64,000 nt of DNA from Alectoria sarmentosa (Eukaryota > Ascomycota > Lecanoromycetes > Lecanorales > Parmeliaceae), in assembly GCA_009733775.1 (NCBI GenBank), contig WOGZ01000049.1, positions 62,001 through 126,000 on the forward strand, given 5' to 3'. The position numbers were made by a program, and so were the translations under genes. Each line of letters opens with the position of its first letter. Position 1 is the stretch's first letter. Of the stretch, positions 20,838-32,461 are shown piece by piece. The notes under the pieces were generated by a model. The model had not been told where the DNA came from. It did no database searches and saw nothing but the letters and a program-made list of their open reading frames with translations.

Positions 20838-21428
20838 TCATTTATCATCCAACGGCAGTCCCGTCTTCGGACTAATCTTCAGCACCCTCGCCACTTTGTT
20901 CAGCAACGCCTGGTTCTTGATCGCATCCCCGCTTTCCAGCGTCTGAATATCCTTCGCCGGGGCGTTCACCTTCTGAGCCAGCTGGGCCTGCGTCATCTTG
21001 TAGGGTCCTTCTTTCGAACGGCGGTTGCGGATGTTCTGGCCGATTTCTGCGGGGACCTTGTTGGGGGCGATGATGTCGTCGGCGCGGTCGACCTTGGTAA
21101 GACGTTGGCCTTCAGAGCCGGATTTGTTGGACTAGTGTCGGATGCATTAGTAACGCGGAAAGATGAATGAGCGATAGGGGCATGTTCATCGGGATCAAGC
21201 TACCGGGCATTCTTGGGAAGTAAAAAGGCAAAGACTGAGGGGTGTTGCACAGACGAGGGCGAGACTTACCGCGTTGCCCGTAGCAAATTTCTTCTCGGTG
21301 CCGATGATAGCTCCACTACGCTGAGCCTGGTTGATTGCCCCTTTTCCTCGGACAACGGTTTCGCGCTGAGACGAGCCTCCGCCCGTCTTGCTTCCGATCT
21401 TAGTTACGGTGTCCCAATCGTCTGACAT
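20838..21428 (-). CDS. MBF1: Multiprotein-bridging factor 1 (transcription coactivator), 150 aa, two exons
   Basis: Bridges sequence-specific activators and TBP, and is also linked to translation fidelity on colliding ribosomes. Exons 21428..21270 and 21131..20838; intron 21132..21269 (GTAAGT..CACTAG). N-terminal MBF1 domain: MSDDWDTVTKIGSKTGGGSS, then RGKGAINQAQRSGAIIGTEK. C-terminal cro/HTH domain: DDIIAPNKVPAEIGQNIRNR, KMTQAQLAQKVNAPAKDIQ and LESGDAIKNQALLNKVARVL, ending KISPKTGLPLDDK. The ATG 40 codons further upstream in frame (21548) gives a non-conserved extension and is rejected. Confidence 0.93.
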
Positions 21429-21653
21429 GGTGATGATGAGATGGATGTTGTTATGGAAGTAGCTTAGTGGTGTCGGTTGGGGATTTGGTATCGTGTGCTT
21501 GCTGGAGCAATGTGGATAATCGTGGTGTGGGTAAGAGATGTTTGTCAAACTGGAATGGTGGAAGGGACTGAGTATGCAAGTGGACCAAGATGTCTTGGCA
21601 ACGAGTCATCGCTGCGGCTGCGCTAAGATAAGCGACTTCCAGATTCTTCGATC
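21429..21653. promoter_or_regulatory. Shared divergent promoter of MBF1 and the DUF1365 gene
   Basis: Start codons are 225 bases apart and divergent. No recognisable operator. Confidence 0.4.
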
Positions 21654-24010
21654 ATGACAGCCTTCAAACAAATACTTCAGGTGGCGAACGAACTGATGCT
21701 AGATTCCTTGGCAGAGAATTGGGATGTATACTGTGTTTCCGTTCAATCATGGCAAAACGGAGCGGTGATTACTCATGAACCCATGGATCTATTAGTTGCG
21801 GCCTCTATTTTTGCGGCTGTATGGTACACGAGATATAGATATGATTCGCCAGGGGCAGCAACCGATCTCAAGTTGTTCATTTTAATATGGATTGGAATAT
21901 CTAGACCAGATCCACAGCACTCTCCTCACCATTCGCGCTGGCGCTCTCACTTATTCTTGAAAGGGTACTGCTGTCTCCAGTGTGCTTGTTTTTTGGGCCT
22001 TTGCTTCTTAAGCATCTACATGTTACCTCAGGTATACAAAAAACGTCAGGACAACAAGATCGAGATCGAAGAGCTTGAGGCAAAAGTGAACAGAATTCAG
22101 CGGGATTTCGACAATGGTCGGTACACCAGTCAATACGATTACAACCACGAATGGATTCTTTTGAAGCCAATTATATTCCCCTGTCGAACGTCTCACACAC
22201 GTCTCTTCCCCCAGAAGCACTCCTTTTCCTATTCATACCTTTATGTGGGTATCCCAGTTGGCTGGCGAGGCTGGGTCTCGTCTTTGTTGACTGCAGATCT
22301 CAAGACCTTGCCATGGAGGGACCGGAAACCCAAAAATGGCTGGTTCAATGTTGATTCTGCCGATCATCTCGCTCGGGGGGATAGTATGCACGGCTTACGG
22401 GGCAAGCTTGATACATACCTTGAATCTCAAGTAAGCGCGAGCTGCATGACTCCCCTGCATCCACGCTCATGATTATGAACAGGATGAGAAAGTTGAGGAC
22501 TACCCCGATGCTTTTCTTGTCACTGCGCCTCGCTTCCTCGGATACTCCTTCAACCCTGTATCATTCTGGTATCTGTACAACAAAAGAAGGGAGCTAAAAG
22601 CCATGATACTTGAAGTAAATAACACATTCGACGAGAGACGAATGTACTTTTTGAAAGATACAGATCCTAACAGTGGAGCTTCCGGAGATGAGATTGAAAA
22701 TCTAGAAGCCGCGAAAGTGGATCAGAACGGTGACCAGGGCAAGCATTCACCCAATCAGAACGAACTCGAACGGTTCACGAACTCTTGGTCGAAGGACTTC
22801 CATGTGTCTCCATTCAACTCTCGGAAGGGTGCCTACTCGCTTTCGGCTAATGACCCCTTTTTCCCTCACTTGGATACTGGGGCTGGTGCGGCCCGCGTCA
22901 ACAATACCATCACCCTTAGCTCTTCCAAACAGCATCCAAAGCTCGTTGCTCGTGTCTATTCTTCTTCTGACAGCATAGACCCGTACAAACTCAAAGGACT
23001 TGGCACCTTTAAATTTATTGCAGCTTGGTGGTGGGTAGGGTTTGTCACCTTGCCACGGATATTGCGAGAAGCAGCGAAGCTCTTCTTCCGAAGGAAGTTG
23101 CACGTCTGGTTCAGGCCTGAGGTGCTCAAAGATAGCATTGGCAGAAATGAGACGGAAGAAGAAAAGTACAGTGGAGTAGATCATTCTGTTTCGCAGCTGC
23201 TGATGATGTCTTAGAGCTATCGCCGCAATTTTTCGGGACTATCTTAGAACCCTTGTCACAAGCTCAGACCTTCCGTTCGCTTTACATTTTCTATCGGGTA
23301 TCGCCACCATGTCCGTCGAGGAAACTTTCATGCCGCACGCCCTGCGTGAAAAGCCAAACACGCAGCAATGCGCTGTGACTTTCAAGATCACTTCACCTCT
23401 CTTCTACGCCCGAATGAGCCGCTGCACATCCGTTTCCGAACACATCAAGGTCAGTTTATCAAAGCCAGATCCTGGAACAGCCACTTTCCATACTTCCCAC
23501 CCTGACCTCCTCGCCAAACTTTTTGAAGAATCTCCAAGTCTATCAAACCTCTTCGAGATATGGCCTTGGGGGAGAGCCGCTTTGATAGATAAAAATGCGG
23601 CGCTTCTTGATGCATCACCTCTCGCACCCATATCGTTACCGAATCGCCTCCGTTGGGTATTGATTCACATCCTTCGGCGCCTTCCCTCCCCGTCTCACCC
23701 GTATACGCTTTCAGATCTCGACGCCTGCGCCGTGCTTCTGCCCAGCACCGACGCGCCAAAGGTGCGCGCGTACAGGAAAGCTGTCCTGAAGATGCTGCTT
23801 AGCGATTACGTGGCTTTCGGCATGCCAGCTGCGATCGATGCCGCGTTTTGGATCGTCAAGGTTTGGCTCTGCTGGGTCTGTGTGCAGTCTTTCGACGGTC
23901 TGGTCGGGCTGTGCAATGGGCATGGGCAGCTGACCGTGACTGAGGTTGGCAGGGTGGTGATGGGCTTTCTGGGCGTGCATATATGGTGGGGTCTAGGACA
24001 AGTGCTCTAG
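21654..24010 (+). CDS. DUF1365 family membrane-associated protein, about 751 aa
   Basis: Three exons as drawn: 21654..22430, 22483..23165 and 23215..24010, all in phase. The DUF1365 core spans FPCRTSHTRLFPQKHSFSYS, YLYVGIPVGWRGW, DHLARGDSMHGLRGKLDTYL, then after the intron FLVTAPRFLGYSFNPVSFWY and ILEVNNTFDERRMYF. Bacterial members sit beside cyclopropane-fatty-acid synthase genes, suggesting lipid modification, but activity is unproven. N-terminal and C-terminal hydrophobic stretches (PMDLLVAASIFAAVWYT; AAFWIVKVWLCWVCVQSFDG) suggest membrane association. Exon 3 begins 94 bases before an ATG at 23309 (MSVEETFMP); joining is supported because AIAAIFRDYLRTLV continues the domain. The first 170 residues are less certain, and an extra intron there is possible. 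Confidence 0.8.
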
Positions 24011-25404
24011 GCCCTTGAACGGTGGGATGAAAATACTGAGAGATACGAAGACGGAAGTTACATGCATGATCGCTATTGACAACAGTGATGCATAGATGAG
24101 TCTTACAGTTCGCGTTGGCACTTGAAGACTCGAGAACATTACATGTACATAAACAGCACTAGCATGATTACAATGCCCTTATCCAGACGTTACTTAGCTT
24201 TTCCATCACCTGGAGGATCCAACCCAGTCAAACATCCCTGAAATGCTGCATGACCACCCATCGCATCATCGCTATGAACCCCCCTTCTCGCCCATCACTA
24301 CCTCTTTACCCATACCCTGGCGCCGTATAGAACCGCAAGTGCTTTGACGGTGCATAACATTTGAGTGCTTCGGGATCTGAATATTCCAATCAAGCCAAAT
24401 GCTCCTAAATGAGGGGTTCATTAAGATACTGTTCAAGGCTTCCCTGTGGCGAAGGACGGATGATACCGCTGGCTTCCTGTATACAGACCAGGTTGGCGAG
24501 CATTGACTACCGTTGTAATCGCGGGGTAAAGTCTGGTCGAGGTTGTATTCCACGTGACCAATCCATAATCGAAGACAAGGAAGTCTGATTTCACAGCTTC
24601 ATATTCAGTTAGAAGCAGCAGACATCGAGATGAAGAGTCTGGCGATAAGTATCCCTTGCAAGGAACGGAACATCAATTTCATGATGTTCATTGATGACTT
24701 CGAGACTTGAACAAACAAGGCCGTTGCTCGACTAGTGAAAGCCTTCTCCAGGGTTGTAGGAGCTTCGTCCGCCAGGGGAATTCGCCGGTGATCTGGACAA
24801 CAGAGGATTCAAGATCAAGGAACGCAAGATGTATTAAATAGGCGACTTCCGAGTGGTCGACCTCAGGGGCGGTTTGAATCAGCAAAACAAATAGCATTGG
24901 GGAGGCGGCGCCGTGCCGTGGGAATCTGGAGCTGGAAGGGTCACTCATATGGCCTTATAGGGGACCATGGCCCATCTTCCAGCGTGTAGATCCAAGGTGG
25001 CACCCAAGCTAGAGATCACCTCTACTGAACCACGAGTTCGGCAATAGCTAGAAGATCCATCATTTCGAGCTATGTATAGTGAGCGATCTTACGGAGCTCA
25101 AGCGCAGCCATGACCATTGATCAGTTGGATTAAGACAAGGTTTCGTGGACGTCGATGACGGAAAGCCATACAGAATCTTTCCTTGTTTAAAGAGGCGAGG
25201 AGGGGTAGAAGCAGTATCGCCTCAATGTCAAAGGAGATAGCGCAGAGATTGGAGGCGAATTTACTGTGACCCGTCTATCAATGATAATGCGATGAAGGTG
25301 CCACGATTGATGACGCCAGTAATTTGATACCCAAGTATTCTGGCCAGCTCCGATGAGTGGTGCAGCACCACGACCCTGGCATTTCTCTCCTATTCAAAGA
25401 CACT
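24011..25404. other. Gene-poor 1.4 kb between converging genes
   Basis: Lies between the 3' ends of the DUF1365 gene (plus) and CDT1 (minus). An 86-codon minus frame at 24688..24948 (MSDPSSSRFPRHGAASP..) and a 93-codon frame at 24272..24553 have no recognised domain. I do not call them genes. Confidence 0.5.
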
Positions 25405-27009
25405 TCACAGGTTCTCAAGCAAGCTTTCAATCTCTCTCCCGATTTCGTCCTTCCTTGGGCCCGCCACTCTGAGCGTCACACCAATCATCCTTCCCACCTC
25501 CTTAACCTCCACCCACTCTGGAGCCACATCCGCCAGCAATCTTAAAGACTCAACAACTTCCTTCTTGCTGATCGGATTTCGTAATGACATCTGCAAATGC
25601 TGTACGAGCGTTGGCATTGTAAAAGAAACAATCGATGCCATTGACCTGATGCCGACTGCGGCGGCATCGTCATTGACATGTTTCTTTGAGGAAATAGCGA
25701 GACTTTCCAGCACGGGCGTGATCTCATGCAGGCGTTGAAGCGCGGATTTCCGAGCCAAAATCTCTGCAGAGGGAGGTAGAGGGATGGTGGACTGGTGGAG
25801 TTGCTTGGCTTTGAGGCGCGAGAAAAGGTCTGTGGAGCGAACGGCAGTCTTCTTTCCCTGTAACTGAGATAGAGTGGTGGAATTTGCAGACGTAATAGAT
25901 AGGGGCCTTTGCTGAGCTTTGATGGCGCCAGCTTTGAGGTCTTCAAGGCGCCGTTGCCCTTTAGAGAGAAGAGGGGCAACTTTCGAGAGAGATGGGCACG
26001 GTGTGATCGGCAGTAAGGCGAGTGATGCGAAGAACTTTGAAGGAGAAGGGTCAGCCGAATTATTAGTCTTATAGCACATCCAACGTTGCTCAAGCCCGTG
26101 TACAAAGACCGTGTTTAGGACTTCTTCGTTGATCGGTCGCCTTGTAGTCGTCGATAAATCCGGGTGGTTTGCAAATTCTACACATATTTTGCCGTGACCG
26201 TAGTCTGACAAATAGAGTGCTCCTGCTCTCTGGTATCCATCGGCACCTTCAGGCCGCCCGATGGCCAGTATCCTTCTCACATCATCTAGGTTCACTCTCC
26301 TCTTCCTCCACGCTCTCTCAATGCCAGGTCCAAGATTGCGTAGATCCGCAGGGGTCATCGAGCCATTGTGCGCATAGTGGAGGGATAGGGCTGTGAGGAA
26401 CGAGGAGTATAGGTTGACGAGGTCTTGTAGTGAACCTGGTAGTTGGTGCGACTCGTTCTGTTGAGGCGACTTGCTCTTTGCAGAGCTTGGAGATGAGGGT
26501 GGTGTCTCATGGACTGGCGTGCGTGATGAAGAGCTTGAGGGCGAAGAGGAGGCAAGAGCAAGAGATTCGAGGTAAGAGCGAGTGCCTTTCGTTGGAGTTT
26601 CTACATGAGATGATTCTAAAGGCGTCTTTTTCCGGAAAGTTTTTGTCTGACTTGAGGTGGACGTTGGTGGATCCGCGGATCTTTCGACCGGTCTGTTGCT
26701 GCCATTGTCTATGGTTGGTACCTGCTCGCTCAGGCTCGACGCTTGCTCGCCCTCCTTCTTATCCGTAGGACAAAATAGGGATCCCAGCTTCCGCTTCTTG
26801 CTATTTTCACTGCTAGGAACGTCCTTGCTATGTGTTGCTGCGCTGTTCTTTCCCAAGACGCCTATCCCAGGATCTTGTACTTGCGACTTAGAGATCTTGC
26901 CAAAAGCCTGGATGCCTCGCAGAGCGGCAGGAGCAGTCAATGACCGTGTATCAGCTGCCGACACCTTTCTTCTCTTTGTCGCTGGAGGCATCGCGACTTC
27001 CTTCCACAA
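25405..27009 (-). CDS. CDT1: DNA replication licensing factor Cdt1, about 534 aa, intronless
   Basis: Loads the MCM helicase onto origins with ORC and Cdc6. The N-terminal 190 residues are disordered and basic (MPPATKRRKVSAADTRSL, TPTKGTRSYLESLALASSSP). Then comes a winged-helix domain, LQDLVNLYSSFLTALSLHYA, DVRRILAIGRPEGADGYQRA, LYLSDYGHGKICVEF. The C-terminal MCM-binding winged helix follows, RLKAKQLHQSTIPLPPSAEI and RKSALQRLHEITPVLESLAI to EWVEVKEVGRMIGVTLRV. Two ATGs: 27009 and 26991 (MPPATKRRKV); the second matches the usual fungal start and is my preference. S/T-P sites in the N-terminus would suit CDK control, as known for Cdt1, but that is inference. Confidence 0.8.
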   Translation of the reverse strand: MWKEVAMPPATKRRKVSAADTRSLTAPAALRGIQAFGKISKSQVQDPGIGVLGKNSAATHSKDVPSSENSKKRKLGSLFCPTDKKEGEQASSLSEQVPTIDNGSNRPVERSADPPTSTSSQTKTFRKKTPLESSHVETPTKGTRSYLESLALASSSPSSSSSRTPVHETPPSSPSSAKSKSPQQNESHQLPGSLQDLVNLYSSFLTALSLHYAHNGSMTPADLRNLGPGIERAWRKRRVNLDDVRRILAIGRPEGADGYQRAGALYLSDYGHGKICVEFANHPDLSTTTRRPINEEVLNTVFVHGLEQRWMCYKTNNSADPSPSKFFASLALLPITPCPSLSKVAPLLSKGQRRLEDLKAGAIKAQQRPLSITSANSTTLSQLQGKKTAVRSTDLFSRLKAKQLHQSTIPLPPSAEILARKSALQRLHEITPVLESLAISSKKHVNDDAAAVGIRSMASIVSFTMPTLVQHLQMSLRNPISKKEVVESLRLLADVAPEWVEVKEVGRMIGVTLRVAGPRKDEIGREIESLLENL

Positions 27010-27310
27010 GCTGCTCTAGCTTTTCTGTTTGGCAAGAAGGTGCTATCCAATTTGTGAGGTGCTCGCGTTGGATCGACGCGCCTTGCCGACGCGAATTAAG
27101 CGCTGCGCTTTGCCTAATTTGGACATTTCACTAGTGCTCCGCAAACTGTGAGCCTCGATATTACTGAGTGGCTACAAAACACAGTGCTGCGATGCTGTTT
27201 CTTGTAATGGATTCCTAGCTTCATGGTTTGATTGAACTACTTTTTGATTCCTATCTCGATAATTACCCCCACAGCATCGCATAGCCATTGCATTGACAAT
27301 CATATACATT
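27010..27310. other. Intergenic spacer upstream of CDT1
   Basis: About 300 bases; must contain the CDT1 promoter. I did not see a clear MCB-type ACGCGT box. Confidence 0.4.
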
Positions 27311-28837
27311 TTAGATACATGCACGAACCCCTTCGAATCTCGTTTTGTCAGCTCGAGGAGCGGCTTTCAGCGTTTTCGGCAATGCTAGAACATATTTCGG
27401 TGTGCAAGAGACCTGCGACTTGTGACGATGACTTGAAGGCCACTGTATGTGGCTCTCATCTCCAGGAGCCCACCAGCCGCGCCCGCCCTCTGACCAAATT
27501 CGCGATCTCTCCGTCCAAGAGACTTCCTGCTTCTTCCCCTCTGCTTTCTTTTCAAGATGTTCTAAATAATCGGATAAGCGCTCTGAGGCCAGTGCCTGGA
27601 CGGGAAGCGACAAGAAATTCCAGCCAAGAAGTCTCGAAAGATCCCACATGACATAGCCTCGCTGACGGAACAGGCGATGATCCTCAACGTAGTAGAAGCG
27701 GTCCTTGGTACTTTTGGCATAAACTCGACGCCATGCTTCTGCGGGACCGATATCATCATCGTCATCAAAAGGCGATCTGACATAGAATTTTTCTTCCTCC
27801 TCGTTGTATTCCTCAAGCGGAACCCCACCGTGCTGGAGCAAGCGGGGTGGTCTCAGAGCCTCGAAAAGGTGAGAACCCCCTGATTTCTGACTCAACTCCA
27901 AGAGATTGTGTCGATCATCATAGGTCCTAGCGGTGCTGAGCTGGAAGATGAAGTCCAGGCCTTTTAAGAGGAAACCCTCTTTATAGAAATCTTCTCCGTC
28001 GCCAGATATGTCGACCCAAGCTATGGAAAGTTCGCCCCAATCAACGTCGTGCTCAGCAACGTCATTGAATGGAACAGTGATTTCTTCAATAAGGTAGTCA
28101 TGGATACAGCCCAGTTGTTCGTTCTCCCAAGGCGAAAACCTATCGAAGAATATGCCTCGTTGTTCTTGCTTTTCGAATGGGCTGGGTTGAATCAAACAAT
28201 TCCGTTGGCCTCGGATCATACGATCGTGGCTTGGCTTTCGAAAAAGGTTGCAATAAAGCTCGAATCGGTAGAGTATGCGCTTAATACGGCTTATTTCTGT
28301 AAATGAGGGTGCAGCATTTGAACCTCGAGTGGTGGGATTTTTCGAAAGCGCGAAAGAAGCGAACTCGACCGTAAAGAACTCCACGCAGCTATGGATTCTG
28401 CTCATATGAAGGGCTTCGGAAAGCTTCCACTTTTGAGATCTGTGAGGGACGGAGTCTCCAAAGTATTCGCTCAAGAAATCCTGAATGGCTTGCTTGCTCC
28501 ACACGGGTATTTTAGACGCCTTGTAAGCTGCAAAAGCGCCATGCAGCAAATGTGTGGGGATTTCATTCTGCAACACTTGAGCAAGTATGAGAGCTTGGGC
28601 ATCCAGGAAGGTATAGTAAAATGAAGAAGACGCCAAGGCAAGCGACTTCGCGCTGGTCACATCTGGAAGATTTGTGAATATGGCACACTTTAGCTCAGGC
28701 ATGAGAGAGGTAAGCTGAAGCTGAGCTGTATCACTTGCTGTAAGAGGTCCAGCATCTGGTCCTTCCATCTTCTTCGTTGATGAGGCTTCGTTGTGAGAGC
28801 TTGATGATTTGCTGGGCTCGTGGGACGAAAGAGTCAC
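27311..28837 (-). CDS. F-box-like protein, 508 aa
   Basis: Residues 43-85, LTSLMPELKCAIFTNLPDVT then SAKSLALASSSFYYTFLDAQ, match the F-box helix pattern used in many filamentous-fungal proteins. The rest has no recognised repeat. It contains tryptophan-rich and acidic patches (ERGIFFDRFSPWENEQLG-like; PFDDDDDIGPAEAWRRVYAK; GYVMWDLSRLLGWNFL). The last 35 residues (after WPSSHRH) look unrelated in composition, and a 3' intron or earlier true stop is possible. Likely an SCF adaptor or a transcription-regulatory F-box-type protein; substrate unknown. Single exon with ATG at 28837. Confidence 0.7.
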   Translation of the reverse strand: MTLSSHEPSKSSSSHNEASSTKKMEGPDAGPLTASDTAQLQLTSLMPELKCAIFTNLPDVTSAKSLALASSSFYYTFLDAQALILAQVLQNEIPTHLLHGAFAAYKASKIPVWSKQAIQDFLSEYFGDSVPHRSQKWKLSEALHMSRIHSCVEFFTVEFASFALSKNPTTRGSNAAPSFTEISRIKRILYRFELYCNLFRKPSHDRMIRGQRNCLIQPSPFEKQEQRGIFFDRFSPWENEQLGCIHDYLIEEITVPFNDVAEHDVDWGELSIAWVDISGDGEDFYKEGFLLKGLDFIFQLSTARTYDDRHNLLELSQKSGGSHLFEALRPPRLLQHGGVPLEEYNEEEEKFYVRSPFDDDDDIGPAEAWRRVYAKSTKDRFYYVEDHRLFRQRGYVMWDLSRLLGWNFLSLPVQALASERLSDYLEHLEKKAEGKKQEVSWTERSRIWSEGGRGWWAPGDESHIQWPSSHRHKSQVSCTPKYVLALPKTLKAAPRADKTRFEGVRACI

Positions 28838-30080
28838 CTGTCGACTGGCGCTAATCCTGAAGAGGCTAGCTTATCGGAAACAGAAAGTGTTAAGAGCAAA
28901 AGCTTTGCATGGTAATGGTCCTCGATAGACCTGCGTTTTGGAGCTAATTCGCTGCTGAGGCTAGGTAGATGCTCTGTGCAAAATATCAGATGGTCACAGT
29001 ATCAAGCTGCATTAAGACTCGAGGTTGGGGGTGATATTCCTGATGGGTTGTGTGGCTGGATTACAACGATGTCACGTTCTGCCTACCAATCAAGTCTCGC
29101 ACAAGCCGAAGATAGGCTGGTAATAGTAGATATTCGCAAACTTTGCGCGAAGCTTCTTGGCCTCGAAGCCCCGGCATGGGTGCCAGATTGTGCTATCGAT
29201 TGCAAGAAATTGAGTGGCAAGAGCCCTTCACTCAAGGGAGCAAGACCATCCAATCTACACGATTATGTCGGCCAGAAAGTTGCGTATCGAAAGTCATGCG
29301 CCTCGTACTTTGTAAGCACCACTATATCAAGTCTTCCGTGTCAAGAGACTACCGTACACTGGGCGAAACCCCTTGATGACGGGTGTCTCGGATATCTTCT
29401 GAGCTCTCCGAGCAAGGATTCTATGGACTGTTGTACCAAAGTCTATATCATTTAACACCTTGTCCAAAGGAAAAGGCGCCGCCTCATGCCGGGAGCAACC
29501 CATCGATAGCGCGAGCATCGGATCACATGGAGTACTTGAAGCCATTGGATGACCGGATCGTATCCCAAATTTGGGCACATGCTTCTGGTCTTTCAATAGA
29601 TAGCCAGCCTTCTGTGCGGGACGGCCAATCGTGGGCAATCCTACGGCTGCAGCAGAATCGGATCAACTTCTGCCGGCCCACCGTATAACACTTGCTCCAG
29701 CGCCTGAGTGAGGCGCTGCCGCCAATAGGCATGATGAATGAAAGCTCGCGGTCGCAACTACTAGTGTGCCCAGGAACGAAACGGGTCGAGAAACCTTGAG
29801 AGAAACACATGACCTTTCGTTCTCCACGGTCGGCTTGCCTCGCATTGCCCGTTCGTTGTGACTGGCTATCAAGCAACGCGTCCGTTCCGAGGTTCTTCGT
29901 TCTATGCAGATCCTCGTCAGCGAGTGCCTTAGCCAATTGTCCCGTGCCGAACGATGGACTATTCTAGCAGGTCGGCCATATATATCTACGTAAATAGATG
30001 CCACCCTCTTCTTTTCAATCCTTTCCTTCTACACATCGCGACTCAAGATCTGTGTCTACCCTGATAAGCCAGCCGCTATT
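28838..30080. other. Gene-poor 1.2 kb
   Basis: Several overlapping frames on both strands (28976..29455 plus, 29327..29638 and 29523..29936 minus). None has an ATG plus domain or clean splice partners. Holds the promoters of the flanking divergent genes. Confidence 0.45.
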
Positions 30081-31088
30081 ATGCCACGATCTGGATACTC
30101 ACGCGAGGATCGCGTCACCGTAAGATCAGGATATGTGTCCCAAGACAACAACCCTGTTGATCACAGGGGTGGACCAGAGTCTCACAGCGGTAGGATCAAC
30201 CATGCACGCATGAATCAACGTGCAGGCCCTGACACTTTCCTGCCCTCTTCCGGATCCCGATCCCGCAGTCTTCACATCCGAAATGGCGAGCTCTTCTCAT
30301 CTACTGCTTCCGACTTGTCGGAGATCCCCTTCCGAGACGACCTCCACAGAAGCGAACCCTCCCAGGAATACGAAAGAAGAACCAGAGGATATAATCCTGG
30401 TTACTTCGGCGAGCGTGTGTCTAATTTCAGCAGTAGCCCCCAACTTGGAGGTCTAGATCGTGGTTATCGCGGTATGTGTACGCCTTTTCGATCTTGCATT
30501 AGCCTCTCTCTGAACACTTGATGCACATGTAGACGAGGGGGACTGGCCTCATGATTCTCCCATCAAAATCGACCACAATGGCTACAAGCAAGATGGAAAA
30601 AGAGGCCTCAGACAGGCCGCATCCTATGAGAGTGACGAGAAAGAATGGGAAAAGTCCAGAGGGTTCAACCGCTTATCTACCCCCCCATGTACGTACATGT
30701 GTCCAAACTTGGCTCGTGTGAACCCGAGGACCGCTGACTTGACCACATTTCAGTTGAGAGACGAGGACAATTTTGATCAACGCCAAAGTTCGGCTGCTGC
30801 ACAAGCCAGCAGAAGTTACCAAACGGTCAGTGAAAAGCGCAATGATCATAACAATGATTACATCGGTCATTGGCCGCGCAAAAAACGAGATGGGCATGAA
30901 GAGGCTGTTGATTTTGCTCGAGAAAGATCGATCGCGTATGGAAACAAGTCTCAGAGACACCGTGATGTGCGTAGATTGGCACTTTTTTTTTTGAATCTCT
31001 CGGCTGACCTTGATAGTCTCGTGATGATCGCTGGCGGGAAAATTGGCAAACGGATCTCGACAAGTTTTATCCGGAAGACGATTATTGA
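30081..31088 (+). CDS. Polar disordered protein, unknown, about 298 aa, three exons
   Basis: Exons 30081..30471, 30533..30966 and 31017..31088 join in phase to 299 codons. Intron 2 (GTGCGT..TGATAG, with GCTGACC branch) gives a coherent hydrophilic end, RDDRWRENWQTDLDKFYPED. Sequence is rich in Arg, Ser, Asp and Tyr throughout (MPRSGYSREDRVTVRSGYVS at the start), with no domain or membrane segment. A stretch at 30692..30752 looks like an intron (GTACGT, GCTGAC, TTTCAG), but no phase lets it be removed without hitting a stop, and the frame is open through it. Function unknown. Confidence 0.5.
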
Positions 31089-31558
31089 GACTTTCGGGTC
31101 TCTTAGTCTTGCGCTTGTCAATGGTGATTCCCTTGAGTTGTGGCGGTTTCATTTGGGTGGGAGCTTGCACTCACGTCGATATAAGGGATTCATTATGCTA
31201 TAATTTAATTACTGATTCGAGGACAGTATGATTGTTTGGCCGGGAGTTGATAAATTGGGACAGTGTTGCGACATTTCTCGAAGAACTGATCTATATGAGG
31301 GAAGGAGCGATAAATAACAAAAGGATGTGCTGCACATTGTTCCCAATGTTCCACGTTAGCTGTAAAAACAATAGCCACACAAAGAGATTGGAATGATATG
31401 AAAACGCGCGCTACGAAAATTTTAAGCGCAGAGAAAGAGGCAGCAAGGAAATGTGAAAGCTATTGTGCCTAATATACGCTCTTGTTGATCTAGCAATTTA
31501 TCCCTCTCTAAAGCATGTAGGATAAGTCTCTCAAGTAGCGCACCATCCCGTAAGCACC
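31089..31558. other. Intergenic spacer
   Basis: About 470 bases between converging genes; AT-rich; nothing recognised. Confidence 0.5.
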
Positions 31559-32461
31559 CTATGCCATCTGTTCAGCATTTCCATCCCGCGTAGAAGCACT
31601 GACAGACGCTGACCCGAACAGGACGTTCTGCAGAGCCTGTATAGCCCTCTGGACCTTGAGAACCTCAGTCTCGAGATGATCATACTCCCTGACACATTTA
31701 GCGACCGACTTTCGCAGACGATACGCCCGCCTAGATGCTTTATCAGCTCTCTTCTTCCGGACGTTGAGTCTCTTGCCCGTGAGATGAAAGTCCTTTGCTT
31801 GTTGTGTGAGGTCTGCAGCAGCTCTTGACTGATTCCAGCGCATGGAAACCATCTCCAAGCCTTGAGTCCGTTTCACTGCCTCGATATTGCGGCCGAGAGT
31901 ATCAAGGAAAGTCTGATGAGGCTGGACAATGTGAGCCTGTGGGCCTAGATCCTCTTTGTAGTGGTTTTGAAGATTCCCCAAGGAGAGAAGCTCTGACTCA
32001 TGATGCTGCCTCATAGCTCGGGTATGATTCGAGAGAGCAGTCACGTACCTGAAATGACTGAGACAGGCATGAGCCTGTTTGGTACGAAGGGCGTACGAAT
32101 GGATGCTGATACTTTCATCAAATCGGTGTCGTGCACTTTGCTGTCTGCTTGCAATTACCGCCTTGTCTGTTGCTTCACCAGTGGTTATCAAAGCCATCCT
32201 GAGAAAGTTCCACTCTTGTCCGAGAGAGTTCCATTTCTCGACAGTGACACTGGGGTCCCTAGTTTCTGGCTTGATGTCGTTGAGCTTTTCTTGTACTCGA
32301 TTCAGGAATTCGAGACCCTGGGTATATTGGGAGGACATGATAGCGCTTGTATCGCCGATGGGGTGCCCGGTAGGCTTTGGATGGCTCGGGGTGCTTTCGA
32401 TCTGTACAGTCATACAGATTGGTAACGAACAACTGCTGACAATCAACCGGCATAATGGCAA
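31559..32461 (-). CDS. Helical, basic protein of unknown function, 260-300 aa
   Basis: The frame opens at 32461. A second ATG at 32338 (MSSQYTQGLEFLNRVQEKLN) begins a more protein-like sequence and may be the real start (259 aa). Long predicted helices with many Gln, Arg and Lys: EKWNSLGQEWNFLRMALITT, DLTQQAKDFHLTGKRLNVRK, RADKASRRAYRLRKSVAKCV, EYDHLETEVLKVQRAIQALQ. A coiled coil near the C-terminus is likely. No family recognised. No intron needed. Confidence 0.55.
   Translation of the reverse strand: MPLCRLIVSSCSLPICMTVQIESTPSHPKPTGHPIGDTSAIMSSQYTQGLEFLNRVQEKLNDIKPETRDPSVTVEKWNSLGQEWNFLRMALITTGEATDKAVIASRQQSARHRFDESISIHSYALRTKQAHACLSHFRYVTALSNHTRAMRQHHESELLSLGNLQNHYKEDLGPQAHIVQPHQTFLDTLGRNIEAVKRTQGLEMVSMRWNQSRAAADLTQQAKDFHLTGKRLNVRKKRADKASRRAYRLRKSVAKCVREYDHLETEVLKVQRAIQALQNVLFGSASVSASTRDGNAEQMA

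Noticed and set aside
21426..21548. Upstream ATG for MBF1
   Set aside because: Adds 40 residues unlike any MBF1; the conserved MSDDWDTVTKIG start lies at 21428.
28976..29455. 159-codon plus frame
   Set aside because: Opens with GTG not ATG, overlaps minus frames of similar length, and shows no domain or splice partners.
30692..30752. Intron-like segment in the polar 298-aa protein
   Set aside because: GTACGT, GCTGAC and TTTCAG look right, but removal in any available phase leads to a stop, while reading through stays open.
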